Source of the DNA: Moraxellaceae bacterium
GTDB taxonomy: Bacteria; Pseudomonadota; Gammaproteobacteria; Pseudomonadales; Moraxellaceae
Direction: 5' to 3'
DNA length: 64,000 nucleotides
NCBI GenBank assembly: GCA_030646295.1
Contig: JAUSND010000024.1
Coordinates: forward strand, 1-64,000
Shown: positions 42,841 to 53,691 of the stretch, in pieces
How the letters are laid out: each line of letters starts with the position of its first letter
Position numbering within the stretch: the stretch's first letter is position 1
Program-made: the position numbers and the translations under genes
Notes under the pieces: generated by a model
What the model was told of the DNA's origin: nothing
The model's database searches: none
Seen by the model: the letters and a program-made list of their open reading frames with translations, nothing else

Positions 42841-43574
42841 TTCACACCTCCTGCTTCATCAGGCGCTTTAGCTTTTGTCTTGGCAGCCACCTTGTTTTTA
42901 CCTGCAGCAGGCTCTTCGGCAGCAGGCGGACTGTCGTTGTAACGATATGTCTTGGCCAAGATCGACATGACCAGTACAGGCGCACCACCGTCATCATCCT
43001 TTCGTGTACCGGTGCTCGGCTTTGGACCAATCTTGAACTCATGCAATGTGACAATGCGGGGCAAAGCCGAAATCCCGCTCACAAATGCGCCAAAGGCATG
43101 ATAATCGCCCGTCACCTTGATACTGATCGGTTGCTCGGCATAAAAGTCTTTTGCTGTCTCGGTTCCAAGGTCAATAGCCTCAAACTCAAGACCACTGCCA
43201 AGCCCGGTGTGGGTAATGTCCTCAAGCAGGCCAGGAACCTCGGTATCCTGCGGCAACTGGCGCAGCAGCGCCCCGAAGGAGTCTTCCATATCCTTGAGCT
43301 GGAGCTTGTAGGTTTCAAGATTCTGGGCCTTGAACACCTTGGTCTCGAACTCGCCGAGTAGCGTCTGCTGCTCCTGCTCGCCCGAAGTCAGGCTGGAGCG
43401 GATGCTTGAAAGATCAAACATGTATCCCAGCACCAGCACGCCCACAAACACCAGTACATAAAGAATGAGCTTGACTGGCGTTGGCCAGGAGCCAACATTC
43501 TGTGGATCCAGGGTATTGAGGGTGTTCATCAACTCCTGAAGGTCAAGACTTTTAAGATCATTCATGCCTTTCAT
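42837..43574 (-). CDS. pilO: type IV pilus inner-membrane protein PilO
   Basis: A 245-residue single-span inner-membrane protein of the pilus alignment complex. One helix (LILYVLVFVGVLVLGYMF, about 31-48) is followed by a coiled-coil segment (about 60-110) and a ferredoxin-like periplasmic domain, with the family sequence LPQDTEVPGLLEDITHTGLG. The C-terminal tail is rich in Lys, Ala and Pro and longer than usual. It forms heterodimers with PilN in known systems. Four-base overlaps join it to pilN and pilP. Confidence 0.95.
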   Translation of the reverse strand: MKGMNDLKSLDLQELMNTLNTLDPQNVGSWPTPVKLILYVLVFVGVLVLGYMFDLSSIRSSLTSGEQEQQTLLGEFETKVFKAQNLETYKLQLKDMEDSFGALLRQLPQDTEVPGLLEDITHTGLGSGLEFEAIDLGTETAKDFYAEQPISIKVTGDYHAFGAFVSGISALPRIVTLHEFKIGPKPSTGTRKDDDGGAPVLVMSILAKTYRYNDSPPAAEEPAAGKNKVAAKTKAKAPDEAGGVK

Positions 43575-44244
43575 TTTTTCGCCTCTCCCTTGATCGGAGC
43601 AGCCTTCTTCTTGGCATCGACCACTTCTTCCTCAGCGGCCGACTCTGGCGCCTCAAGTGCTACTGTCAGCGCAAATATGTTGCCGACTGGCGAGGCAGTG
43701 GAAGGCGCCTTTGCCTTGACCGGGCCACCGGCTTTGGCCGGTCCACCAGCTTGCACCGCCTTCTCCGCCTCCACTTTGGACAGCACCGGATTCTTGAACC
43801 ACTGTGAGGACTCCAGATTACGCATCAGGCCTGACACCTGATTGGCACTTTCTGCCACACCAACAATGGTAAACGTGTTGCCTGCGCGTTCGATTGTGCG
43901 GAAATACACACCATCCGGCATGGCCCGCACAAACTCGTCAAAAACACGCACAATCACAGGGCGGTGTCCCTGCAGGTCCTGAATTACCTTCATGCGTGCC
44001 AGCAACTCTTCCCGGCGACGCTGTAATTCGTCGATTTCCGTGATTTGCGTATCCAGTGTGGCAATTTCTGCCTTGATGTAGCTGTTGCGCTCAAGCTGGT
44101 CACTGACCTGCTTGGACAAGGCCATGTGTGCAAACAGCACCATACCGACCGCAAGACCCACCACAGCAAGAACAATTGCGACAAACTCCTGCTGCTTCTG
44201 CTTGCGAAGTTCCTGTCGCCAGGGGAGTAGGTTGATCTTTGCCA

Positions 44245-44245
<1 letters not shown>
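43571..44245 (-). CDS. pilN: type IV pilus inner-membrane protein PilN
   Basis: A 224-residue protein with the short cytoplasmic motif INLLPWRQE at residues 4-12 that docks into PilM, a membrane helix (about 23-43), a coiled coil (about 50-80) and a ferredoxin-like periplasmic domain (PDGVYFRTIERAGNTFTIVG). The Ala/Lys/Pro-rich C-terminal extension of about 50 residues is not typical. Its start overlaps the pilM stop by one base (TGATG). Confidence 0.95.
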
Positions 44246-45351
<1,106 letters not shown>

Positions 45352-45400
45352 TCACATTCATATACAACTACATTAAATACTAGTCTTAGCACGAGCGCAA

Positions 45401-45431
45401 TTGCTGTACAAGTGCCGCTTTCGCTTATAAT
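45401..45431 (+). promoter_or_regulatory. candidate sigma-70 promoter of ponA
   Basis: A perfect -10 hexamer TATAAT (45426-45431) lies 54 bases before the ponA start, with TTGCTG (45401-45406) as a possible -35. The 19-base spacer is longer than the preferred 17, so the -35 assignment is uncertain while the -10 is good. Confidence 0.45.
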
Positions 45432-45484
45432 GGCTGCCAAACCCGGCTAAAGCCTCCAAAAACAACGCAAGCAGTTGATTATCA

Positions 45485-47929
45485 ATGAGAATTTATAAAG
45501 AAGCAGGTCGGCGTGAGCGTATTGTCGCTGTTTTGGCCTTCCCGTTTTGTGGCTTGCTGCTCATTCTTGCGGGCCTGTACCTTTATCTGGCCCCGCAGTT
45601 GCCGGATACCGATCAGCTGAAAGAAGTACGCTTCGAGACGCCGCTGCAGGTACTTTCGCGGGACGGCCGCCTTGTCGCGGAGTTCGGGGAAAAGCACACC
45701 ACCCCCCTGACCTATGAGCAAATTCCCCCTCTTTTCATCAAAGCCATCCTGGCAGCAGAGGATGATCGTTTTTTTGAGCACGAAGGCATCAACTACAAGG
45801 GGCTTGCCCGGGCATTTGTCGATATCGCCCGCACCGGCGGCATCCAGTCAGGTGGCTCCACCATCACCATGCAGGTGGCCAAGAACTACTTCCTGAGCCA
45901 TGAGCGCACGTTCAGCCGCAAGTTCACCGAGCTGCTGCTGGCCAAGGACATTGAGGACTCCCTGACCAAGCAGGAAATCATGACGCTCTACGTCAACAAG
46001 ATCTTCCTGGGTCATCGCGCCTATGGCATCGGGGCCGCCGCCCAAGTCTATTACAACAAGAAAATCAATGAGTTGTCCCTTGCCGAGATCGCCATGATCG
46101 CCGGCCTGCCCAAAGCTCCCTCCAAATACAATCCGGTCAACAACCCCAAACGCGCCATGATCCGCCGCGACTGGATACTGGGGCGCATGCTGGAGCTGGG
46201 CTACATCAGGCAGGATGAGTACGCTAATGCCATCAAGGCACCGGTGGGCCTCAATTTCCGGGCCACATTTGCCGAGGTCAATGCGCCCTGGCTGGCCGAA
46301 ATGGTACGGGAAGAGCTGGTGAACCGCTTTGGTGAGGGCATCTACAGCTCTGGCTACAAGGTCTACACCACCGTCAGTGCATCACGACAGAATGCGGCGT
46401 CACAGGCGGTCATCAATGGACTGCTGGCTTATGACCGGCGCCATGGCTGGCGCGGTGCCGAGGCATCGGGGGCCAACGAGCTGGCCATACGGTATCCGAT
46501 TGGCGGGCTGCAGGCTGCCCGCATAACCGCTGTAGAGGGCACTACCGCAAGTGCCGTACTGAAAAACGGCACCGAGCTGCAACTGGACTGGGACGCCATG
46601 CGCTGGGCCAGGCCATATGTCAGCGTCAACCAGATCGGCCCCTCACCCAAAAAAGCCGCCGACATCCTGAACGTTGACGACATTGTCCGTGTCCGGCCGC
46701 GGGCATCTGGCGGCTGGGAGCTGACACAGGTGCCAAGCGTTCAGGGCCAGCTGATTGCCCTGCATCAGGACACGGGAGCCATAGAGGCCGTTGTCGGCGG
46801 ATTCGACTTTACCGAGAGCAAGTTCAATCGCTCCCTGCAGGGCTGGCGCCAGGCAGGCTCTACGCTGAAACCCTTCATTTACTCACTGGCACTGGAGCGT
46901 GGTTACACACCTGCCACCCTGATCAATGATTCCCCCATCAGCTTTGGGGAGGGTGATAACGCCTGGCGGCCCAGCAACTCGGATGGCGAATTCTACGGTC
47001 CGATCCGTCTGCGGCGCGGCCTCTACCTGTCGCGCAACATGGTCTCCATCCGTTTGTTGCAGGCCGTTGGCGTGGACAATGCCAGAAGCTACATGTCCCG
47101 TTTCGGCTTTCCCCGGGATCGCATGCAGCGCAACCTGACCCTGGCACTGGGCTCCGCCGAGGTGCTGCCGGTGCAAATGGCCGCGGCATACGCCGCCTTT
47201 GCCAATGGCGGCTTTCATGTCACGCCCTATTTCATTGCGCGCGTAGAAGACAACAAGGGGAAAGTGCTGTTCCAGGCCAACCCCGAGCGGGTCTGTCGGG
47301 AGTGCGAGAACCCTGTGCAGGCTACCGAGCCCGCACCAGAGCCGGTGCCTGCAGAAATCACCGGTGAAGGAACGTCCATCACCGTCACCGAGCCTCCGGC
47401 ACCGGCCATGCCTTTCGTCCCGAGCTACCCGGTGGCATCACGCATCATGAGTGCGCGTGCCGCCTGGCAAACGCAGTCGATACTGCGGGATGTTGTGGTT
47501 CGTGGCACCGGCCGCTCTGCCCTGAGCCTGGGCCGGGGCGATCTGGCGGGCAAGACGGGTACCACCAATGATGCCAAGGACGCCTGGTTTGCGGGGTTTG
47601 GCGGCAAGGTAGTGGCCGTGACCTGGGTTGGCTTTGACCAGCCCAAAACGCTGGGACGCATGGAGTACGGCGGTTATGCCGCCCTGCCGCTCTGGAACGG
47701 CTTCATGGGGCCGGCCCTTGCAGGTACGGCAGAGTTTCATCCTGGGCTGCCTTCGGGCCTGGTCCCCGTCCGGATCAGCATGAGTACCGGCCTGCGCACC
47801 AGCGATGATGACCCGGATGGCTATATTGACTGGCTGCAGGTGGAAAAGCTGCCGGCCGCCCCGCCCGCCGGCAGTCCGGCTGCAGACCCGGCAGCAGAGC
47901 CACAGGCCGCTCCGGAAGAAGTTTTCTGA
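45485..47929 (+). CDS. mrcA: penicillin-binding protein 1A (bifunctional peptidoglycan synthase)
   Basis: An 814-residue inner-membrane protein that polymerises glycan strands and cross-links them. After the helix at about 13-34, the GT51 domain carries the catalytic Glu92 in AAEDDRFFEHEG and the motif GGSTITMQVAKN. An OB-like insertion domain follows (about 300-420), then the transpeptidase with Ser459-Thr-Leu-Lys462, the SxN-type RNMVS region and KTGTTND. The C-terminal tail is Pro/Ala-rich. It diverges from pilM, as ponA/mrcA does in pseudomonads, and ends at a bidirectional terminator. Confidence 0.97.
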   Translation: MRIYKEAGRRERIVAVLAFPFCGLLLILAGLYLYLAPQLPDTDQLKEVRFETPLQVLSRDGRLVAEFGEKHTTPLTYEQIPPLFIKAILAAEDDRFFEHEGINYKGLARAFVDIARTGGIQSGGSTITMQVAKNYFLSHERTFSRKFTELLLAKDIEDSLTKQEIMTLYVNKIFLGHRAYGIGAAAQVYYNKKINELSLAEIAMIAGLPKAPSKYNPVNNPKRAMIRRDWILGRMLELGYIRQDEYANAIKAPVGLNFRATFAEVNAPWLAEMVREELVNRFGEGIYSSGYKVYTTVSASRQNAASQAVINGLLAYDRRHGWRGAEASGANELAIRYPIGGLQAARITAVEGTTASAVLKNGTELQLDWDAMRWARPYVSVNQIGPSPKKAADILNVDDIVRVRPRASGGWELTQVPSVQGQLIALHQDTGAIEAVVGGFDFTESKFNRSLQGWRQAGSTLKPFIYSLALERGYTPATLINDSPISFGEGDNAWRPSNSDGEFYGPIRLRRGLYLSRNMVSIRLLQAVGVDNARSYMSRFGFPRDRMQRNLTLALGSAEVLPVQMAAAYAAFANGGFHVTPYFIARVEDNKGKVLFQANPERVCRECENPVQATEPAPEPVPAEITGEGTSITVTEPPAPAMPFVPSYPVASRIMSARAAWQTQSILRDVVVRGTGRSALSLGRGDLAGKTGTTNDAKDAWFAGFGGKVVAVTWVGFDQPKTLGRMEYGGYAALPLWNGFMGPALAGTAEFHPGLPSGLVPVRISMSTGLRTSDDDPDGYIDWLQVEKLPAAPPAGSPAADPAAEPQAAPEEVF

Positions 47930-47941
47930 TACTGGCCAACC

Positions 47942-47975
47942 AATAAAAAAGCCGGCAAAAGCCGGCTTTTTTATT
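47942..47975. terminator. bidirectional intrinsic terminator
   Basis: AATAAAAAAGCCGGC (47942-47956) pairs with GCCGGCTTTTTTATT (47961-47975), loop AAAA. It separates the convergent mrcA and rpmE genes and has T-tracts in both directions. The core stem GCCGGC is the same as in the terminator at 30335. Confidence 0.95.
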
Positions 47976-47988
47976 GCATCGCGAAGGA

Positions 47989-48207
47989 TCAGGCCTTCTT
48001 GAAGCTGCGAGCGCCAAAGCGCTGCTTGAACTTGTCGATACGACCGCCAGTATCCACAACTTTCTGGGTGCCTGTGTAGAACGGGTGGCAGGCGCCGCAG
48101 ACGTCGAGGTGGATGTTCTTGCCCATGGTGGAACGAGTGGTGATCACGTTGCCACAGGAGCAGGTTGCGGTGATTTCAGCGTATGCGGGATGAATGCCGG
48201 CTTTCAT
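47989..48207 (-). CDS. rpmE: 50S ribosomal protein L31 (zinc-binding type)
   Basis: A 72-residue-class ribosomal protein of the large subunit. The zinc ligands are CxC (CSCG) and CxxC (CGAC), which marks the C+ form rather than the zinc-free YkgM paralogue. The start [12 protein letters not shown] at 48207 follows GGAG; an upstream open extension to 48282 is spurious. It stands alone next to priA as in many Gammaproteobacteria and is convergent with mrcA. Confidence 0.97.
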   Translation of the reverse strand: MKAGIHPAYAEITATCSCGNVITTRSTMGKNIHLDVCGACHPFYTGTQKVVDTGGRIDKFKQRFGARSFKKA

Positions 48208-48342
48208 GGTTTTTCTCCAGAGAATGGTTAATGGGCCGTCGCCCCCCTGCGTTGGCAAGGCCATGGCAGGAACGACAGACACACTCTCTTTTGGCCCACC
48301 CCGACAGTCTCTTCGTCGGAGCCAGGCACAACAAGGGCGCGA

Positions 48343-48371
48343 ATCCTAACAGAAACGATCCTTCCAACCAA
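48343..48371 (-). promoter_or_regulatory. candidate rpmE promoter
   Basis: On the minus strand TTGGTT (48371-48366) and TAGGAT (48348-48343) are separated by 17 bases, about 135 bases upstream of the rpmE start. Both hexamers are only moderate matches, so this is a suggestion. Confidence 0.3.
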
Positions 48372-48484
48372 GAGTCTGTCCGCCACCTGACCTGTGTCAG
48401 GCACGCGCTCTTCCCCTGACGTAGAATGCCGGCCTCATGGCATCTCCATGAATCAACGAATGCCGCTGCCACAGGACCACCATC

Positions 48485-48895
48485 ATGCAGGACATCGCCG
48501 ACGCTATCGGACGTGACCGGGTCGCCCGGGTTGTTGACGTCTTCTATGAACGCGTTCAGGCCCACCCCACGCTGCAGGTGCCGTTTGCCGGCGTGCATGA
48601 CTGGACCTCGCACAAGGAAATCCTCACCCATTTCTGGTGGGTGACGCTGGGCGGCAAGCGCTATATCGACTACTCCTATGCGGTAGCGCGCAAACACAAT
48701 GAGGCAGGATTCACCCCTGCCCTGCTAGTGGACTGGCTGGCACTGTTTCACGAGATCGTGAATGCCGAGATACCGCCTGACCTTGCCGCCGGCTGGATCG
48801 AGCGGGCTGAACGCATCGGCCAGTCACTGACCTATATGCATGAAGTGGCCCAGCGTGGCGCAGCGGCTCCGATGGGGCTGTATCGGCCGGCCTGA
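48485..48895 (+). CDS. group 3 truncated haemoglobin
   Basis: A 136-residue single-domain globin of the truncated group III type. The family helices are recognisable: VVDVFYERVQAHPTLQVPF near the start, HKEILTHFWWVTLGGKRY in the middle (group III members keep the FWS/FWW segment) and the proximal histidine in the AVARKHNEAGF region. It could bind oxygen, nitric oxide or sulfide; the physiological role of group III globins is poorly known. It lies between rpmE and priA and reads towards priA with a 38-base gap. Confidence 0.88.
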   Translation: MQDIADAIGRDRVARVVDVFYERVQAHPTLQVPFAGVHDWTSHKEILTHFWWVTLGGKRYIDYSYAVARKHNEAGFTPALLVDWLALFHEIVNAEIPPDLAAGWIERAERIGQSLTYMHEVAQRGAAAPMGLYRPA

Positions 48896-48933
48896 TGCAA
48901 CTCCGGCCGGTCTAACCTGATAAGCTCTGCCTC

Positions 48934-51144
48934 ATGACCCGGCGCTACCTGCAACTGGCCCTGCCTTCCCCGCTGCGCCAGACCTTCGATTACATTCTGC
49001 CTGCCAAGATGGACCCACCCCCGCCGGTGGGCGCACGTGTGCGTGTGCCGTTTGGCAAGCAGTCACTGCTGGGCATTGTGCTGGCCGTCAATGAGCAGGC
49101 GTCATACGACGAAGCAAAACTGCGCCCCGCCGACGAGGCCATCGACAGTGAACCGGTGCTGCCGGACAGCCTGTTCCGTCTGCTGCGCTGGGCAGCGGAC
49201 TATTACCAGCACCCGGTCGGCGAAGTCTTTGATACTGCCTTGCCGGTTTTGCTGCGTCAGGGCGAGCCCCTGGCCGCGCCGGGTGAAACACGCTGGCAGG
49301 CAACCCGGCTTGGGCAACTGTATCCCTTGGACGGCACCATCAAACGGGCGCCGAAACAGGTCGCCGCGCTGACCACGCTGCGTGAACATCCGCAGGGCAT
49401 GATTCCACCACTGCTTAATGGTCTGGGGGTTGAGCGCCCCACCCTGCTGGCACTGGAAAAAAAAGGACTGGTGGAGCGCGTGATACTGTCGCCTCCTGCC
49501 AACGAACAGGCAAGCCCTGCCCTGCGCGAACCGCCACTGTCCCTCAGTACCGAACAGCAAACAGCCGTCAGCGCCATCATTGATCATCTGGGCCACTTTC
49601 AGCCGTTCCTGCTGTTTGGTACCACTGGCTCCGGCAAGACCGAGGTTTACCTGCAGGCCATTGCGGCAACACTGGCCCGAGGTGAGCAGGCACTGGTGCT
49701 GGTGCCGGAAATCGGTCTGACACCACAGACCGTGGCACGCTTCCGTACCCGTTTCCAGACCGAGATTGCCGTGCTGCATTCGGGCCGCAATGAGCGCGAG
49801 CGACTGGATGCCTGGCGCGCGGCACGCTCCGGGCGTGCCGGCATTGTGATCGGTACACGTTCGGCGGTGTTTACACCCCTGGCACGCCCAGGTCTGCTGA
49901 TCGTGGACGAAGAGCATGATCTTTCTTTCAAGCAGCACGAAGGCTTCCGCTATCACGCACGTGATCTCGCCGTGCGCCGTGCCCAGCTGGAAGGAATCCC
50001 GATTGTGCTGGGGTCCGCCACACCAGCACTGGAATCGCTGGCCAACGCCACGAGTAGCCGTTATGAACTGCTCCGCCTGAAGGAGCGGGCTGCGGGTGCG
50101 CAGGAGCCAGTCTTCAAGCTGATTGACCTGCGACATCAGCCGACGCGGGAAGGCTTTACCGACAGCCTGCTGAAGGCGATGGCAGCCACTCTTAAAAAGG
50201 ACGAACAGGTACTGGTCTTTCTCAATCGGCGTGGCTATGCACCGGTACTGCTTTGCCATGACTGTGGCTGGCATGCGCAATGCCGGCGCTGCGATGCGCG
50301 CCCGACCCTGCACCGTAATCCGGTCCGCCTGCATTGCCATCACTGTGGCGCCGAAGGGCCGCCACCACGTGCCTGCCCCTCCTGCGGCTCGACCGACCTG
50401 CGCCCGATCGGGCTGGGCACGGAGCGGGTGGAAGACCTGTTGCGGGCACAGTTTCCGGATGTTCCGCTGTTCCGGGTCGACCGCGACAGCACACGGCGCA
50501 AGGATGCGCTGGCCAACCTGACCACGGCCATTCATGACAGCAAGGCCGCCATACTCGTTGGCACACAGATGCTGGCCAAGGGCCACCACTTTCCCCGGGT
50601 CACCCTTGTGGCATTGCTGGATATGGACGGGGGGCTGTTCGGGGCTGATTTCCGGGCATCTGAACATACGGCGCAACTGATCCTGCAGGTGGCAGGCCGC
50701 GCAGGCCGGGCTGAACGCCCGGGGCTGGTCCTGCTGCAAACCCATCAGCCGGAACACCCCCTGATTCACGAACTCATCACCCAGGGTTATCCGGCGTTTG
50801 CCGAGCGGGCACTGGCCGAGCGGCGCCTGCTGTCATTTCCGCCCCACGGCTTTCTCGTGCTTATCCGTGCCGAAGCCACACAGGCCGAGCTGCCGGCAGC
50901 GTTCCTGCAAGCCATCATGGACGCCGCCGAGTCACTGGGGCGCCCGGAAGTGCAACGCTGGGGCCCGGTGCCCGCGCCAATGGAGCGGCGTGCCGGACGT
51001 TTCCGCGCCCATCTGCTGCTGCAATGCCCGCAGCGGGCACCCTTGCGGGAGCTGGTCACCGCACTGGTACCCCTGATCGAATCCCTGCCCGGGGCGCGCA
51101 AGGTACGCTGGTCTGTCGATGTTGATCCGCAGGATCTGTCGTAA
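48934..51144 (+). CDS. priA: primosomal protein N' (replication restart helicase PriA)
   Basis: A 736-residue cytoplasmic superfamily 2 helicase that reloads the replisome at stalled forks. The N-terminal 3'-DNA-binding domain (about 1-110) is followed by the helicase with Walker A GTTGSGKTE and the DEEH box in IVDEEHDLSFKQ. The zinc region has four CxxC pairs (CHDC, CRRC, CHHC, CPSC), complete. The C-terminal domain is intact and the length is normal. argS lies 69 bases downstream on the same strand. Confidence 0.97.
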   Translation: MTRRYLQLALPSPLRQTFDYILPAKMDPPPPVGARVRVPFGKQSLLGIVLAVNEQASYDEAKLRPADEAIDSEPVLPDSLFRLLRWAADYYQHPVGEVFDTALPVLLRQGEPLAAPGETRWQATRLGQLYPLDGTIKRAPKQVAALTTLREHPQGMIPPLLNGLGVERPTLLALEKKGLVERVILSPPANEQASPALREPPLSLSTEQQTAVSAIIDHLGHFQPFLLFGTTGSGKTEVYLQAIAATLARGEQALVLVPEIGLTPQTVARFRTRFQTEIAVLHSGRNERERLDAWRAARSGRAGIVIGTRSAVFTPLARPGLLIVDEEHDLSFKQHEGFRYHARDLAVRRAQLEGIPIVLGSATPALESLANATSSRYELLRLKERAAGAQEPVFKLIDLRHQPTREGFTDSLLKAMAATLKKDEQVLVFLNRRGYAPVLLCHDCGWHAQCRRCDARPTLHRNPVRLHCHHCGAEGPPPRACPSCGSTDLRPIGLGTERVEDLLRAQFPDVPLFRVDRDSTRRKDALANLTTAIHDSKAAILVGTQMLAKGHHFPRVTLVALLDMDGGLFGADFRASEHTAQLILQVAGRAGRAERPGLVLLQTHQPEHPLIHELITQGYPAFAERALAERRLLSFPPHGFLVLIRAEATQAELPAAFLQAIMDAAESLGRPEVQRWGPVPAPMERRAGRFRAHLLLQCPQRAPLRELVTALVPLIESLPGARKVRWSVDVDPQDLS

Positions 51145-51213
51145 GCGGTAGGGTTTCCGGCTCACCTTCGCTACAATCGCGCCTCCTAATTTTTCCGTTG
51201 TACCGGTTGCCGC

Positions 51214-52977
51214 ATGAAAGCCCAGCTCGAATTACTGCTTACGCACGCCCTCGCCACCCTCAAGGCCAGTGGCACCCTGCCCGCCGATTTTGAACCGGCC
51301 CTGCAGTTCGAGCGCACTCGCGACCCTTCGCATGGCGACTGGGCCAGCAACATCGCCCTGGCGTCGGCCAAGGCCGCCGGCAAGAAGCCCCGCGACATCG
51401 CCGAGCAGCTGGTCGCTGCCCTGCCGGCCAGCGCCATCGTGAGCAAGGTCGAGATTGCCGGCCCCGGCTTCATCAACTTCTTCCTCTCAGCCGACAGCCG
51501 CTTTGCTGTCGTGCGCAGCATTCTTGATGATGTGACGGCATTTTCATCACCCGATATCGGCCATGGTGAAAAAGTATTGCTGGAGTTTGTATCCGCCAAC
51601 CCAACCGGCCCGATGCATGTCGGTCATGGCCGTGGTGCGGCTTACGGCTCGGCACTGGCAACCATTCTTGCAGCAACCGGGTACAAGGTGCATCGCGAGT
51701 ACTACATCAATGATGCCGGTCGTCAGGCCGATGTACTCGCCGTGTCTGTGTATCTGCGTTATCTCGAAGCCGCAGGGGAAACGGTACGGATTCCGTCGCG
51801 TGCTTATCCGGCCGACTATGTGAAAGTCTGCGGCACAGACCTGTTCGTGCAGGCTGGCATGAAATACTTCAATGAATTTTCTGAAATCATTGATGGCCTG
51901 CCGGACGATCCGGAAGGCGACACTGATGACATCAAGACGCAGAAAGAAGACTACATCGACGCCGTTATCCAGCGCGTGCAGTTGCTGCTTGGTGAAGAAA
52001 ACTATCGTGCCGTGCAGGACTTCGGCCTGAATGCACAGCTCGACAGCATTCGTGCCACGCTGGATGCGTTCAACGTGCACTTTGACCAATGGTTCTCTGA
52101 ACGCAGCCTGATGGACAATGGTGCCATTGAAAAGGCCATCACGCTGCTGACCGAGCGTGGCCATGTCTACATGAAGGACGGCGCCACCTGGCTGGCCACA
52201 TCAAAACTGGGCGACGAAAAAGACCGCGTGCTGGTGCGTGACAACGGCCTGCACACCTATTTTGCTGCCGACGTTGCCTATCATCTGGAAAAGCTGAGCC
52301 GCGGCTTTGATACGCTGATTGATGTCTGGGGCGCCGACCACCATGGCTACATTGCCCGTGTACGCGCGGCCATCGAGGCCCTGACGGGACAGGGTGACAA
52401 GTTCCATGTCGCGCTGATCCAGTTCGTGACTCTGTCCTCCGGCAAAATGGGCAAGCGCTCCGGTAATTTTGTGACGCTGGCGCAGCTGATCGAGGAAGCC
52501 GGCAACGATGCCACCCGCTTTTTCTATCTCACCCGTTCGCCGGAACAGCATCTGGAATTTGATATCGACCTCGCCCGCTCGCAGAGTGCGGACAATCCTG
52601 TGTATTACCTGCAGTACGCGCATGCACGTGTCGCCAGCATGTTCCGCGAGCTGACAGAGCGCGGCCTGACCCATGATGCCGATGCCGGCTTTGCAGCCCT
52701 GGCCGAACTGCCGGAAAGCAACGTGGATGACCTGCTGAAGCGTCTGGCAGCGTGGCCGGAAATGGTGGCCAATGCCGCGCGCAATCGTGCGCCACACCAG
52801 CTCACCTACGCCTTGCGCGACCTCGCCCAGGACTTCCACACCTGGTACAACGGCAACAAGGTGCTGGTGGATGATGCGCGCGTACGTAATGCCCGCCTGA
52901 CTCTGGCACTGGCCGTAAAACTGGTTATTGCCAACGGTCTGGGTCTGCTGGGTGTATCTGCTCCGGAGAAAATGTAA
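51214..52977 (+). CDS. argS: arginyl-tRNA synthetase
   Basis: A 587-residue class I aminoacyl-tRNA synthetase. The N-terminal Add-1 domain (about 1-110) recognises the tRNA D-loop; the HIGH motif is HVGH in ANPTGPMHVGHGRG and the KMSKS position reads KMGKRSGN, as usual for bacterial ArgRS. The C-terminal anticodon-binding domain (about 460-587) contains LQYAHARVASMFREL. Cytoplasmic and essential. It lies between priA and an ftsN-like gene, a conserved order in Pseudomonas and relatives. Confidence 0.97.
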   Translation: MKAQLELLLTHALATLKASGTLPADFEPALQFERTRDPSHGDWASNIALASAKAAGKKPRDIAEQLVAALPASAIVSKVEIAGPGFINFFLSADSRFAVVRSILDDVTAFSSPDIGHGEKVLLEFVSANPTGPMHVGHGRGAAYGSALATILAATGYKVHREYYINDAGRQADVLAVSVYLRYLEAAGETVRIPSRAYPADYVKVCGTDLFVQAGMKYFNEFSEIIDGLPDDPEGDTDDIKTQKEDYIDAVIQRVQLLLGEENYRAVQDFGLNAQLDSIRATLDAFNVHFDQWFSERSLMDNGAIEKAITLLTERGHVYMKDGATWLATSKLGDEKDRVLVRDNGLHTYFAADVAYHLEKLSRGFDTLIDVWGADHHGYIARVRAAIEALTGQGDKFHVALIQFVTLSSGKMGKRSGNFVTLAQLIEEAGNDATRFFYLTRSPEQHLEFDIDLARSQSADNPVYYLQYAHARVASMFRELTERGLTHDADAGFAALAELPESNVDDLLKRLAAWPEMVANAARNRAPHQLTYALRDLAQDFHTWYNGNKVLVDDARVRNARLTLALAVKLVIANGLGLLGVSAPEKM

Positions 52978-52981
52978 GGTC

Positions 52982-53614
52982 ATGGCCCGCGCAAAAGCCC
53001 CCGCCAAACCGGCGCGCAAGAAAACCCAGGGCGCCAGCCGGAATCCGCCCCCCCGAAAAGCACCGAAAAGCGGGGCGCCCGGTTGGCTGTTGCTGACAGC
53101 AGGCCTGATGATTGGCCTGTTTGTCGCGTTCCTGATGTATCTCTGGGACCACCGGGCCGAGCCGGCATCCGTCGCCGCGAAGGCAAACAAGGCTGCCGCC
53201 ACGGCCGAGGCCGAACTGCCCGCCAATACCGCCCCGAATCCGGCGGATGGTCCTGGTGAAGAACCACGCTTTGATTTCTATACCCTGCTGCCCAATCAGG
53301 AAGTGCTGCCCAGCAAGAAGACGTCTGAAGCAGCCAGCCAGGCCGCCACCCAGGTCAAGCCTGCGGAGCAGGGTGACCGCACCCCGTATGTACTGCAGGC
53401 AGGCTCCTTCCGCAGCGAGCGTGAAGCCGATCGCCGCCGCGCCGAGGTGCTGCTGCTGGGACTCCCTGTCAAAACCCTCAAGGTCACCGTCAAGCCGGGG
53501 GATGACTGGTATCGGGTGGTCGTAGGCCCCCTCAAGGGCAAGGAAGCGGCACAGGCGGCGCGCGGCAGCCTGCGCGCCAATGGCGTGGACACGTTGATCC
53601 TCAAGCAGAACTGA
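52982..53614 (+). CDS. ftsN: SPOR-domain cell division protein, FtsN-like
   Basis: A 210-residue inner-membrane protein: basic Pro/Ala-rich cytoplasmic start (about 1-31), one helix ([20 protein letters not shown], about 34-53), a flexible periplasmic linker and a C-terminal SPOR domain ([38 protein letters not shown]). This form and the argS-ftsN-hslV-hslU order match FtsN, which activates septal peptidoglycan synthesis in the divisome. The start is the ATG at 52982 just after argS; the frame opens further upstream inside argS without support. Confidence 0.88.
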   Translation: MARAKAPAKPARKKTQGASRNPPPRKAPKSGAPGWLLLTAGLMIGLFVAFLMYLWDHRAEPASVAAKANKAAATAEAELPANTAPNPADGPGEEPRFDFYTLLPNQEVLPSKKTSEAASQAATQVKPAEQGDRTPYVLQAGSFRSEREADRRRAEVLLLGLPVKTLKVTVKPGDDWYRVVVGPLKGKEAAQAARGSLRANGVDTLILKQN

Positions 53615-53691
53615 TCCACAGCCGCCCGCTTGAATTCCTGCCGGGCGTCACCATCTTGTGTGAACGATCCATCGTCCACACAGAGGTCACC

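Noticed and set aside
49102-50769. A 555-codon open frame on the minus strand inside priA
   Set aside because: Entirely antisense to priA, whose motifs are complete; no family resemblance, signal peptide or ribosome site.
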